DNA from: Dryomyza anilis
Lineage: Eukaryota > Arthropoda > Insecta > Diptera > Dryomyzidae
Length of the DNA stretch: 64,000 nt
Reading direction: 5' to 3'
Assembly (NCBI GenBank): GCA_951804985.1
Contig: OX638136.1
Coordinates: 6,513,852 to 6,577,851, forward strand
Both the position numbers and the translations under genes were made by a program. Shown piece after piece: positions 53,512 to 64,000 of this stretch. Each line of letters begins with the position of its first letter. Position 1 is the stretch's first letter. The notes beneath the pieces are model-generated. The model was not told the origin of the DNA. It was given only the letters and a program-made list of their open reading frames with translations, and did no database searches.

Positions 53512-54286
53512 AAATACTATACTTCCGATGTTTCTCGTCGTAACTTGTTTTAGATTCGCGTTGCTCTATAGAAACTCTTTCAAAAGTTTGATCTCGAATT
53601 TCTCGCAACTCATCGTTATCGCTTTCTGCCAAATTTGTCTTAACAACTCGAAGCGATCCTGTATTAAATTCTCGCGCTTCTTCGTATGGTGCTCTTCCGA
53701 TCGCATCGTGTTTGGTATACTTCCGCTCCTCTCCTGTCTTTGCTCTGCGGCAGCACGCCTTCAGTCTCACGCCGTCGCCCTCTCGCTGCATTAACACGTT
53801 GCCAACCCGATCAGAGTGCATCTCATGCTCCGCTTCTACGCGATACACCGCTATAGCTGGTTGTTTTGGTTGCGTAATATTTCCAAACACCACCTTGCCG
53901 CCACTAACCGTAACATACATGTTTTTATTATCAAAAATGTCCTGCCCTAATAATATATCAGAGGTTAAAAATTCGTCGTCAACAATATGCAATTCGACCG
54001 CCGATAGCACTTGCAAATCAACTTCTACGTTTACTATGATTTTGCTTTTTAAATAACAAGTGCCGCCACATATATCACGTTACGACAGTAAACATTTTTG
54101 AGGCGCGATGGGTAATTTACCCGCGATCGAACGTTTAATAAGACTGCATTGACTGCCCGTATCAATTAACGCAATGAAGTTTTCTTCACACAAACGAACT
54201 ATTTTTTCAAAGGTCTTGTCTTTAATTGTTTTATGCACTGCAAAATTAGATTTTCCACAATTTTCTGCCTCGTTTCTCGGGTGCAC
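53492..54286 (-). pseudogene. pol: Retropepsin fusion with private nonsense change (B4)
   Basis: A swapped AT/TA pair at 54080-54082 turns the Ile codon after CLLS into TAA, leaving frames of 68 and 174 codons. The DTGS and LLGQDIF motifs are on opposite sides of the break. Confidence 0.75.
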
Positions 54287-54300
54287 TCGATTACAATCCG

Positions 54301-55135
54301 CGCACCGTAAACGCCGTTGTGGTTTGGTTCAATAACTCGAAATATGTCCCTCCTCAGAGCAGTTAAAACATATTTTATTTTGATTTATTTTAATATTATC
54401 ACTTTTATAACCGTCGTTTTGCACAAATCGCGTATCTTTCGGAAAATTGCGAAGAAAATCGTTGAGAGCCTCATGCATTTATTGTCGAACCTTAACGCTG
54501 CGATGGCAACTTGAAGCTCTCTCTGCTGTCCTTCACGCACATATTTTACAACTGCACTTTCACTCAATTTATATCTTTGTCGAAGAGCTCTCATACGAAA
54601 ACAGTATTTCACTACATTTTCGTCTGCTCTACGCACAGCCTTTTTCATTTTGAAATGAACATCGGCCTTGTCATAGTCACTTCCGAACTCGTTCTTTATC
54701 TTTTCGACAAACTCGCACCAATTTGCAAATAATGTTTGCAACGCGTCGAGCCACATCTGGAATAGTTTCCGCGATTTCTTTGACAGAATATTGTCCACGA
54801 ACCGACGATGTTGACGGTGTTTCTGCAATTCTTCTTTGAGTGTCCACATTTACAAACGAAGGGTTTGTGCTCGTCATTTCACGATTAACGCAAGTATTGT
54901 TTTCGTCACTGACACTGGGTGGTTGTAAATTACGTTGCAATGTGGTAATGTTTGTTAACATATCACGCAACTCATTTATTTGATCCTGTAAATCAACTTC
55001 TGCTTCGATTTCGTCACTCCCAACAGCTTCGGAAAAACGTTGTACCAATACAGCCTTTGCTCCTTCCGTTGCCAAATCGCGCTCCCACAGCAATTGCTTG
55101 AGCTGCGTAATCTTAAACGATGATATAGCAGTCAT
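54301..55135 (-). pseudogene. gag: SAP-domain Gag, frameshifted (B4)
   Basis: Same shared lesions as in B1-B3. Confidence 0.75.
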
Positions 55136-55690
55136 TTTTATAAAAGTTCAATTTTTTTATATTAAATTTTCGTTATGCGAAACGTCTGAAGTTTATTCAA
55201 AATTAAGTTACTTTGTTTTTTTTTTTATATTTTCGTTGTTTTGCTTTTTAATCGTTTATTTTTTTGATACTAATTTTATTCGTTGTTTATTCGATACTCG
55301 ATTTATACGTATACTTGTTTGTTGCGTTTTTCATTTTTTTTTACGTTCACTCGTTCCCTGCGTTTTTCATTTTTTTTTACGTTACTCGTTTTTTTGCATT
55401 TTTCGTTTCGTTTAGAAATTTCCATTTCTTTTTTGAAAAATTGGTAAAACAATTTGTGAACTTTAGGATATAATCCCACTTCTGAACTAAAAAGACTCCG
55501 CTTTTCCCGTTTAATAAGAAGCACAACCGTTAAAAAGAGATTATGTATAATTTATTATTTAATGAGAACGAAAAGTAGTATTGGTACATCAGTATAACGC
55601 GTCGGTTCGTTTGTTCGTAGCGAACCCCCGATTCATCGTTCAAAGTTGCCGGATATTCCGTTCTGATCGGCGTTGCCACATGGTTTTACA

Positions 55691-56326
55691 CTTGTTGGCT
55701 TATTTTTTCATTGATAAATTTTTGTGTTCTTATTGTTATGTTTAACACATTTTGCAGATTTTCGACTTCCTTCAAATAATTCAGTAAAGGTTCTGCTATC
55801 TTGTTATAATTTGATGAAATCACCATAATTTGTCTTTTCATAATTTCGTATGTTTTATGTTCATTATCATCAATATTATTGAGATGTTTATAGATAGTCT
55901 CTCTTTCATTATTGTCCATCAGTCCAAAAGACCAGTTGAGTCTTTCGCCAATGAAATTGAGTGATCTATTTTGTCGGTTACTCTTTATTGTACGCATAAT
56001 TATTTATTTATTTTTCTGTAGTGTGGCTATTATTGCCATGGTTTCCCGTGTTGCTGCTAAACACGATCTTTTTATGCTGGGTCCGTTTACATTGGAGCTC
56101 ATTTGTTCGCACATTGTATTGCCGTGATTATGTATTTGTTTGTCAGCTCCAGAAAATCTTTCAGTTGTATTGGTATAAATTTAGCTATTATCGTCCATTC
56201 ATCATTGTAGAACAAAACATCAGTTGTCTTCTCAAAGAATAATCGTGTATCATTAATTGATGTCTGCGTGATGTTGACTACTTCATTGGCTGCCAACATC
56301 AGGACCAGTGTGACAATACTAATCAT
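55691..56326 (-). pseudogene. env: errantivirus env, 5' fragment (B4)
   Basis: Same broken layout as in B1. Confidence 0.65.
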
Positions 56327-56333
56327 TATATTG

Positions 56334-57314
56334 GTTTCGCTCTTTATTGCCTATTGTAAAGAGAAGAAATTCCATTTTTACATATTTAAATGGAATCCTT
56401 AATCATATTATATAGTTTTATTATAAATATTTCTCATTTTACCCCTTAATACATATTGTCATAAGGCTTTGGCCATAATTACACTTTAAATAGTTATAGT
56501 AAATATATGTGTTAACATGTACTATATGATTTAGTTTGGAAACATATATTTAGATATGTTTCTGTATTGTTGTAATACAAATTGTTTTATATACAATCCC
56601 AGTAGTACATGGTTAAATGCTATATGATATTCAATAATTTTTAGCTATTTACTTATGCACTAACTAAGAATTTTCTATGTATTAGGAAAAAATTAAGTTG
56701 TTAAATATTTAATTTTGTACAACTCAATTGTACTTATTTATTTTCAATACCGTGTAATGATGAATTTAAAACGTTTGTTAGTTTTACTATATTAATGCAT
56801 GTCTGCATTAATATACTTAGTTTCATGAATGAAAATTGTGTTAATGATAAAAAATATTAGGCAGTTTTATCGCTGCACTACCGTATCTCGTTTCATTTCC
56901 AGTACGTTAGTGGCGTCAGCCTGTAAAGTGCTGAAGTGCATTTAATCGGTGCATATGAATCGGTGCATATGAATATATTCAAGCCATATGAGCTGGGAGC
57001 ATTGCGCTCTATGTGCAATGAACTTGTTTGTTTAAAATGCCATTGAGGTAGGTACTGACCTATCGCAATTTTAATGACCACGTAATATGTTATATCTTGC
57101 AAATTCGTACCGCAAATAATAATTTGATTTTGTTCAATGCTAGTAATATTCAATTAATACATAGCTAACTTTGTTATGCGGATTAGTTTATTCTACATTT
57201 ATTTTGCACCTGAGAACAGTTTTCATGCTCATTGTCCATCATTATGACCTAGTGTTTTTAGCACCACCCGCTTTAGGTTGCTGTTTTAACTACTCCTTGC
57301 TTTAATTTATTTTT
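56334..57314. other. AT-rich segment upstream of the small gene (A3)
   Basis: As in A1, with the hairpin at 56788-56815 and the doubled CGGTGCATATGAAT at 56946-56973. Confidence 0.6.
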
Positions 57315-57673
57315 TTTCCTCTCCTCTGTAGTAATGAGTAGCGCCCCCGATCGGGAAACCTTTACGTTTAAATTAAATTGATTAATTTGAGAATTTTACA
57401 TGACATTGTTTTTGTATGCTACGATGTACTCGTTCTTTATTTTTCTTTTACGTTGCCTCTCCTCTGTAGTAATGAGTAGCGGCCCCGATCAGAAACCTAT
57501 ACTTTTAATTAAACTGATTACTTAGCAATATTGTTTTTAGATTCATGAAGAATCCTTCAATTGATTATTTTGCAGTTTATTAGTATATAAGACCCCAAAA
57601 TTTTTCAAAAGTCAACAGTTAAAGTTTTATTACAACAAGTGTTAAAAAATATATTAAATTCAGTGTCTTCAAG
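57315..57673 (+). promoter_or_regulatory. Promoter of the small acidic-protein gene (A3)
   Basis: Duplicated elements from 57317 and 57456, TATA box 57584-57591; one change just after it (CCAAAATTTTT for CCAACATTTTT). Confidence 0.6.
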
Positions 57674-58055
57674 ATGTCTTCATTTACATTGGATTCCGTT
57701 GCATCAATCGAATTCCTTCAGGAATTGCCGAATTCGGCTTTCCTGCTGGTTTTCGAGCAAGAACTGGAATTTTTGGACGAGGTCCACCAGATGGGTGACG
57801 AGATCCTAGAGGTCTTGTCCGATAGTGCACCCTCTCCTGATGGGTCATCCGCCACCCATCGCATGGTCACCGACTTAGATGAGGAGCCTATCGACCTCAC
57901 TTGCGAGGCACAAGGTAATTGGTTATTTTATTAAACCTAATCTATGTACATCTATCTATATAAATATTTAGAACTAACATTTTCTTCTCCTTTTTTTTTC
58001 AGGAGTGTATATTGGCGAGATATTTGGTTACTCGCCCCCATTCCCGAAAAAATAA
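57674..58055 (+). CDS. Small acidic protein, intact two-exon gene (A3)
   Basis: Exon 1 57674-57914 and exon 2 58003-58055, joined through a phase-1 GT-AG intron (GTAATTGG...TTTTTTTTCAG), encode 97 residues. An AATAAA signal overlaps the stop region (AAAAAATAAAATAAATAA). The protein is strongly acidic: an N-terminal amphipathic/hydrophobic half (SVASIEFLQELPNSAFLLVF), EQELEFLDEVHQMGDEILEV, then a Ser/Pro linker, an acidic EEPIDLTCEA that fits a SUMO-interacting motif (I-D-L-T with acidic flank), and a C-terminus GEIFGYSPPFPKK. No signal peptide or membrane span is evident. No family was recognised; nuclear role via the SIM-like motif is an inference. Only this copy is open. Confidence 0.65.
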
Positions 58056-58116
58056 AATAAATAACCTGTTATAATTTTTATATTATATTATAAATGAATA
58101 AAATATATCTTTTTTT

Positions 58117-58575
58117 TAATATATTGCTTTTGTCTTATTATTTTATCAAAAATTACATTTTCTTTCTTTCAGATTTTTTCATATTAAAAATTAACTCAAT
58201 AAATTATACCAATAAAAACAATATTACAAAAAAAATACAAAAACAAATCTTATTATTTTATCAAAAATTAGGTGTTCTTTCTTTCTTTCAGATTTTTCCC
58301 TATTAAAAATTAACTCAATAAATTATACCAATAAAAAAAATATTACAAAAAATCTTATTATTTTATCAAAAATTACTTATTATTTTATCAAAAATTAGGT
58401 GTTATCTCTTTCAGATTTTTCCATATTAAAATTAACTCAATAAATTATACCAATAAAAAAAATATTACAAAAAAAAAAAAAATTATACCAATTGAAAAAA
58501 ATATTACAAAAAAAAAATTACAAAAAAATTCTTTTTATTTTATCAAAAATTATGTGTTCTTTCAGATTCCAAAAA
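58117..58575 (+). repeat. Tandem module with splice acceptors and poly(A) signals (A3)
   Basis: As in A1, beginning ~60 bp after the small gene's stop; acceptor-like CTTTCAG at 58166, 58284, 58409 and 58558. Confidence 0.6.
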
Positions 58576-58721
58576 AAAAATATATTTTCTTTGTAGTCAT
58601 AAAACACTGCTAGTCAACACATGGCTATTTTCCCTGCAAATTTATATTTCGGCAATATTATATGATTTTTTTTTGGATTTTATAAATTATTTAAAATTTC
58701 ATAATTTATTTAATATCTACA

Positions 58722-59291
58722 AAAAACGAGTTGGGAAAGTTAGGTCACATGGGTAAGTTCGGCCACATGGGACGAGCTTTTATAGTCAGTCGGGCCCGAC
58801 TATGGAATACCCTACACTCTTGGTGAATATATTAGTGGTATAATTTGGTGCGATAATTTTTAATAATTTACAACTAAAATTTCCACTACAAAAAATCGGC
58901 GGATAACGCCCATTTTTGGTTCACATATTTTTAGGCGAATTCTAACAATACGTTTTAAGTTTTATAACTATATCTTGAATATTTCTCGAGTTATTAGTTT
59001 CTAAAGAGTTATTTAAAAGAGATGTGGGCGTGTCCGTTGGCTCATTTCCAAACTCAGAACCACTTTTAGCCTAAAACATATTGAAACAAAATTTCATCGC
59101 ATTCCGACCTGTATTTCTCAAGTTATCTTTTAGTCGGACAGATACACAGACAGACAGACATGGCTAAACGGACTCGGGTAGCGATGCTGATCAAGAATGT
59201 ATATACTTTTCCATACCGGACACGCTTCCTAAGGGCGTTACAATATATGTACAAAGTTAATATACCCTGACCTCATAGGTGTAGGGTATAA
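58722..59291 (+). mobile_element. Mini-me-like element, type II (A3)
   Basis: Same as the A2 copy. Confidence 0.8.
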
Positions 59292-59909
59292 TGAATAGAA
59301 TGGAAATAATGATTAAAAAAATATAATTGAAACAAAGATTAACTGAAACATAAAAACAAATATTCTTTTCATTTTATAGATTTTCTCTTTTCTTTATTTA
59401 TTTTGTAGTAGCAAGTTTTTTTTTACAAATTAACCAACGCTCAGAGGATGCCCTCTATACGTGCAATGCACAGTGTTGATCGTAAGAAAGGATTATAAGT
59501 TAAAGGGAGGAGGAAAAATGGAGTAGTGTCGGTGGATGTTTGCTTTTAAATTTCCCAATATTAAAAATGTCGGGAAAAACATACGCAGGGAGATTGCGAC
59601 TGAAGAACGAATTATCTCTGTAATGCGTAGTTCTGTTGAGAAACGAGTGAACTTCGAAGGGGTGGGCTTGGTTCGATGCCCGAATAGAACGAGAGAATAC
59701 ACGACCTGGTGGAATCATGTCGAACACTTACAATTGTAATACCTATAAAACAGATTTACACACCCTACGGTCCTTCGATGCTCAAGAGAACCAATAGAGG
59801 ATGAAATATTTTCATCCCCTATTAAATATATTGCACGTTGTTGGATTCGGATCATGAACTCCAAGGAAGATTTTGAAGCCCCTGCCCATATGTGCGAGTT
59901 GTATTCCAT
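59292..59909 (-). pseudogene. LINE 3' end (A3)
   Basis: Has the 18-bp deletion of A1 at 59596; one private change (CTCAGAGGATG for CTCAGGGGATG near 59442). Confidence 0.75.
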
Positions 59910-60341
59910 CTTATAGGGTGATATGCTTGGTGATATAATGCCATCATCCAACATTTTATTAACCTGTCTGTTGATTTCATGTCTATAGGTGTGTGGCAAT
60001 TTGTATTGTTTTTGGTTTATCGGTGATTGGTTCCACTGTGTTGTTATTTCATGTTTAAGCGCTGTCGTGTATGTTAATTCAACGCCGTCTAAATGAAAAA
60101 CATCATGATACGAAATACACAGATTTTGTAAAGATGTTATTTTGTCTTTATTCAAAGTTCCATCAATTTTTATTTCCTCTAACAATTTGTTAATTCTGTT
60201 TGTAATATTTACTGAATTTATGCTATTTATTGTAGAATTATTGGTATCCGATTCCTTATACTGATTAAAATTCGAGAATTTTGGTTTAAAAGTACTGACT
60301 ATTATAAATTATTTTTCTGTAGCATTTAATACTGACACATA
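59910..60341 (-). pseudogene. pol: errantivirus-type pol fragment, RT N-terminus (A3)
   Basis: Fusion frame 60185-59715 unchanged from A1. Confidence 0.7.
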
Positions 60342-60571
60342 CAGCCTAACTAATAGAAAATTGAAAGAGTCGACTTTTTATAATGACGAAATTAACAAAA
60401 GAGTCGACACTTTAATGTGTTGATACTAATAAAGAAATTTAGTTTTATACTTCATAAAGCCGACTCGAGTATGAGTATGTTTTTAGAAATAACTCAATTT
60501 CAATCAAAATTGTCAAAAAAAACAACAATTAAAAAAAAAATAATATTTGAATCGTTATCTGTTTAATCCAA

Positions 60572-61815
60572 ATGGAGAATAAATTATTTCCAAAGAAGGT
60601 AAGTAACATTTATAAAATTTATTACGTTAATTATCAAGTTTTTAAAGCGTGGCGCGCGTTCAAATAATTGGACTAATGAAATGAAGGAATCTTTTCGCAC
60701 ATTCGTTGAAGAATTTGCGTTCATAATAAACTCGAAAGAAAATAACACGAAGGCAATAATGGCGAAACAGGAAGCCTGGAAAAAAATTGGAAATAATATG
60801 AAGGCACTGGGCTATGCAGATATAACGGAAAAAAGAATGCGTGAAATCTGGATCCGAATGAAGGGGCATGCTAGAATGACAATAACCGAATATAACAGGG
60901 GCACAACACTAACTGGTGGAGGAGAAGCTCCACGTAAGCCCAGTGAGTTCAATTATCAAGTAGTCCAAATGGATCCACTGGACGCAATTGAGGACTCTGC
61001 CTCATTTGATGGGGATGCAGAGGTAATTGCAAAATATTTACACTGACATGCTCTCAGAATAGTGTTTCCTAATATTAAGTAAAATAAAATTGAAAAAGCG
61101 TTAAATTAAAATTTCCCTTAAATTAAAATTTCCTTATTATAAGGACTTTCTGCTTAAAATATGGAAAATTGTTCTTTAGCACTATTTCTAGTTCAATTTC
61201 GTTTTCACTAGGAAATTGTTTTCTGAGTATATCGTATAGTCTTCTAAAATGTAGATAATTTTACTTATTTATTTTTATAGGATGCATTAAATACACTATT
61301 AACTGAACCAAATAAGAATACCCAAGTTGAAGCTGAAATGGATATAGCTCAAGTTGATAACCCGCAACTTCTTGAGGGTAATGCTATTATATTTCAAAAT
61401 TTGTTTGTTTCTTATTTAAGTCATTTTGTTAGGACCTTCAGTCAACTCTGCTGGCAATAATAATTTAAAAACTAACCAAAGATGTAAGTGTTTGTATACT
61501 CGCAGGTTTTTAATAAAATGCAACTAAAATGTATATTTTATTTATTCAGGTACACCTGCTTACAAACAACAAAATTCTTCAAGAAAGACAAGTTGCAAGC
61601 AAAGAATTGAAGAAATTTTAATTAATAAAAGAATTAAGCAAATTGAAGATGAGCATGAGGATTCAAAGAAATTAAGAGCACTTCAAATTTCCATTGAAGA
61701 AGAGAAATTAAAAAATTTGTTGATGGAAAAAGATTGGAAAATAAAAGTATATAAGGCTAAATTAGAGGCACAGGATGCAAAGAAAAAGTATTACACTGAA
61801 AAACAAAATAATTAA
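60572..61815 (+). CDS. Harbinger Myb/SANT protein (A3)
   Basis: Exons 60572-60598, 60648-61022, 61281-61377, 61433-61483, 61550-61815; 271 residues with one Lys-to-Arg change in the coiled coil (SKKLRALQIS). Confidence 0.85.
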
Positions 61816-61944
61816 ATAAGAATATTTATATTTAGCACTATTTTAATATATAACTGAATTACATATTCTTGAATTGTTGAATTACATATAAAATATTAAA
61901 AATAACTAATTAAAATATTTTGAAATAAAATGCTCGCGGAATAT

Positions 61945-63588
61945 TTAATTTAATGGGAGAGATTGTTCTTCATTTTCATGTTCTTCTTCATTCCGATAAA
62001 TTTCGTTTCCTTCCACAAACCGCTGATTTCTCTCCTTAGAAATATTATGTAAAACTGCAAGTGCAACTACAATATTTTTAGCAGTTCGTAAGTTGACTTG
62101 CATTCCATTAAAACAAATTCTAAATTTATTTTTTAATTGTCCAAAAACTTTTTCTATTATATTTCTTGTTCGAATGTGGCATCGCTGATATCTCTGTTGC
62201 GATGGAGAGAGTACTGCACTTTGCCGAAACGGTGTTAACAAGATTTTGCTGTTCGCATAACCTCCGTCGCCTAACAAGACCCCACCCCGAAGTACATTTT
62301 CCATAGCTGATAATTTGCGTTTTATTGCTGATAGACGCCAAATTCTGGAATCGTGAGCAGAACCTCTCCATCTTGACACTACATCTAGGATTCTATTATT
62401 GGCATCACATATCATCTAAATTTACACGGAATATTGTTAAATGTTCATATAGGCATCTCCAACTTTATTTATATTTAATTGTTGCGGGTGCTGATGTTAA
62501 CTCATTTTTTTAATAATAATAATAGTTTGGCACTACAGTCGTATAAGTACGTAGGCCGAGCTCTCTCAACACTTTGAGCTGTGCGTGTTATATTTGTCCT
62601 CAAAGTGGAGGGACCTACAGTTTATTGCCGAATCCGAACGGCGGGTGAGAGCTTTTCATAGGCAATGTTTTACTTTCGTAGGTTTGCCATTTACTGCAGA
62701 GAGGTAGCGCGGTATAGAAAAATGTTTTCTATGAAAAGATGTTGTTAACCCCAGTCCAGGTTTGAACTGGGGACCTTTCGGCTCGCAGTCCAACGCACTA
62801 ACCACTGAGCTACCGATCTTAAAAATTTTATATTTTTACATTTATATTACATGCAGTCAAAATAAGCACTCGTGATAATTGATGTTGGGATTATTTGTCT
62901 GCTTTACCTGCACATTTAAAGAATAGAATCCTTTTCTGCATCTGTGACGACCTCCCAGTTCCCCACCAGGATTTTTGATCTTTATTTGTGTGCAATCGAT
63001 TGCTCCAACACATTGGGGAAATTTGAAATTTGACCAAAAATCGTTTTTTAAATTTTGTATGCCAATTAAACTGTCCGGATAAGAAATGAAATCCCTCATT
63101 TTTGATGCAATGGCTGAAGACACCTCGCGAATAACCATTGTCATCGATTGTTGAGAGAACTTATGTATCTCAGCTGCAAATTTCAAAAATATAAAATAAC
63201 GTACTTTAAGTATGTTCACATACCAATATCCTTCTGATATTGTCCTTTTGCGACATATCTCAAAAACGCAAAAACTTTGTCTTCTGGACTTAATGGGAGA
63301 CCTCTTCTAGTGTGTTTTTGCAATTTTTCTCTAACTAGTTCCACAATAAATTTAGCGGTTTCTTTATCGAATCTGAGTTTAAATAAGTTTACAATGAAGA
63401 ATTCAATGAAAATCAATATTCTAATATATTCAGCCCATGTATATTTAGTACCTGTAAAATGCCTCAAAATCTTGGTCGCTATAAAAATCAATCGGATTTA
63501 GTCGAACTTGATACTCCTTCACTTTTCGTATGCTTCTAAAATCCGACAAAATTTGCAGGTCATTTAAAATGTCTTCGTCTTCAATCAT
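61945..63588 (-). CDS. Harbinger DDE transposase (A3)
   Basis: Exons 63452-63588, 63224-63372, 62908-63173, 61945-62415; 340 residues, DDE triad intact, no lesion. Confidence 0.92.
62511..62818 (-). mobile_element. tRNA-derived SINE in a transposase intron (A3)
   Basis: Same as the A2 copy, in intron 3 (62416-62907). Confidence 0.85.
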
Positions 63589-63818
63589 TATTTCGACACG
63601 CACACGAAATCAAACGTAATCAAATAATTAACACACAGAACGCACGAAATCACAAAATAGTAGCTTTAATAGTAGCTCTTGTCGATATTTTTTATAAAGT
63701 TGACTTTTTACAAAAAGCTTATATTTTTTTGTTTATTGGTATAACATTTTAAATAGAGTCGACTTTTTTTCAAAAAGTCGACTCATTAAAAGAAAATGTT
63801 GATTTATTAGTAAGGCTG

Positions 63819-64000
63819 ATAAACTTTATTTTTGCTAACATTCAATATGCTTTCGCCCAAATATACTCCTGGACAAATTTCTTGTTTATGTATTAAGACG
63901 ATTGGAATTTTTTTTAAACATAATGATACTGTGGGAACTACTTTACATATATCCACTTAGTTAATTTAGTTTTGTTTTAAATATATGAAATATAATATTT
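63819..64000 (-). pseudogene. pol: errantivirus-type pol linker, running off the window (A3)
   Basis: Same as 30858-30990, followed by the first ~50 bp of the plus-strand LTR-like segment before the window ends. Confidence 0.5.

Larger units (their letters stand above)
53026..55690 (-). mobile_element. Nested SAP-Gag LTR element (B4)
   Basis: LTRs 53026-53236 and 55488-55690, primer site 55472-55485; the protease is broken by a private stop. Confidence 0.85.
50591..56333. repeat. Array block B4
   Basis: 5743-bp B block. Private changes: GTTACGACAG for GTATCGACAG at 54079-54082, which puts a TAA in the protease frame; TAGTGAACTCC at 53166; AAATGTTC for AAATTTTC at 52517. Confidence 0.93.
60342..63818. 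mobile_element. PIF/Harbinger transposon, complete (A3)
   Basis: TIRs at 60342 and ending 63818, ATA on both sides. Confidence 0.93.
56334..64000. repeat. Array block A3 (truncated by window end)
   Basis: First 7667 bp of an A block; about 190 bp would remain to complete it. It has the intact small gene, the 18-bp LINE deletion of A1, and single-base states shared with A2 (CATAAGG; GAGTATG near 60470). Confidence 0.92.

Noticed and set aside
18789..64000. Treating the repeated blocks purely as an assembly error
   Set aside because: Each copy has private changes (TAA in B2, TAA in the B4 protease, stop-loss in A2, deletion and extra segment in B1), which an artificial duplication would not create. 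Copy number still needs read support.

Overview
The window is AT-rich, repeat-dominated eukaryotic DNA, almost certainly from a brachyceran fly. The clues are several copies of mini-me-like elements (a dipteran family with a GTCY/RGAC microsatellite tract, a conserved core and a GGGTATAA end), errantivirus-type LTR retroelements with a baculovirus-F-like env, a tRNA-derived SINE, a LINE 3' end and an intron-bearing PIF/Harbinger transposon. No ordinary single-copy host gene could be recognised, so it looks like pericentromeric or other heterochromatic sequence.

Left part (1-18788): a non-tandem patchwork. It holds a terminal-inverted-repeat element rich in AATCGATT (1-1283) inserted in the tail of a Ty3/gypsy pol; a minus-strand gypsy-type element with a 276-bp LTR, tRNA-Ser primer site and decayed gag (2140-3953); a GC-rich minisatellite (4185-4800); a second gag remnant with a SAP domain (5262-5594); mini-me elements at 761, 6180, 7460, 13815, 13985 and 16373; a decayed gene of a widespread transposon-associated family (8435-9172); a tRNA-derived SINE (11771-12085); degenerate satellites near 12.9 and 15.9 kb; and a 667-bp tandem duplication (17398-18734).

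Right part (18789-64000): a near-identical tandem array made of two blocks, B (about 5.74 kb) and A (about 7.85 kb), in the order B1-A1-B2-B3-A2-B4-A3, with A3 running off the window. The A+B period is 13.6 kb. B holds, on the minus strand, an errantivirus env with its 3' LTR; env is interrupted by a 2.67-kb LTR element that keeps a SAP-domain gag and a protease but has lost reverse transcriptase, RNase H and the integrase core. A holds a small two-exon gene for a 97-residue acidic protein of unknown family (intact only in A3), a triplicated splice-acceptor/polyadenylation module, a mini-me-like element, a LINE 3' end fused to an errantivirus pol fragment, and a 3477-bp Harbinger transposon inserted in that pol.

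The Harbinger copies are the best-preserved coding units. Each has 14-bp TIRs, an ATA target duplication, a plus-strand zeste-type Myb/SANT gene (five exons, 271 residues) and a minus-strand DDE transposase (four exons, 340 residues; D155, D234, E272), arranged convergently. The SINE sits inside the last transposase intron and so does not break the gene. In this family the Myb-like protein and the transposase are thought to act together on the element ends.

The array copies differ at only scattered sites, while the two LTRs of the nested retroelement differ by several percent, so the tandem amplification (or homogenisation) is much younger than the insertions it carries. Variants shared among A1, A2 and A3 give conflicting groupings, which points to exchange or conversion between units.
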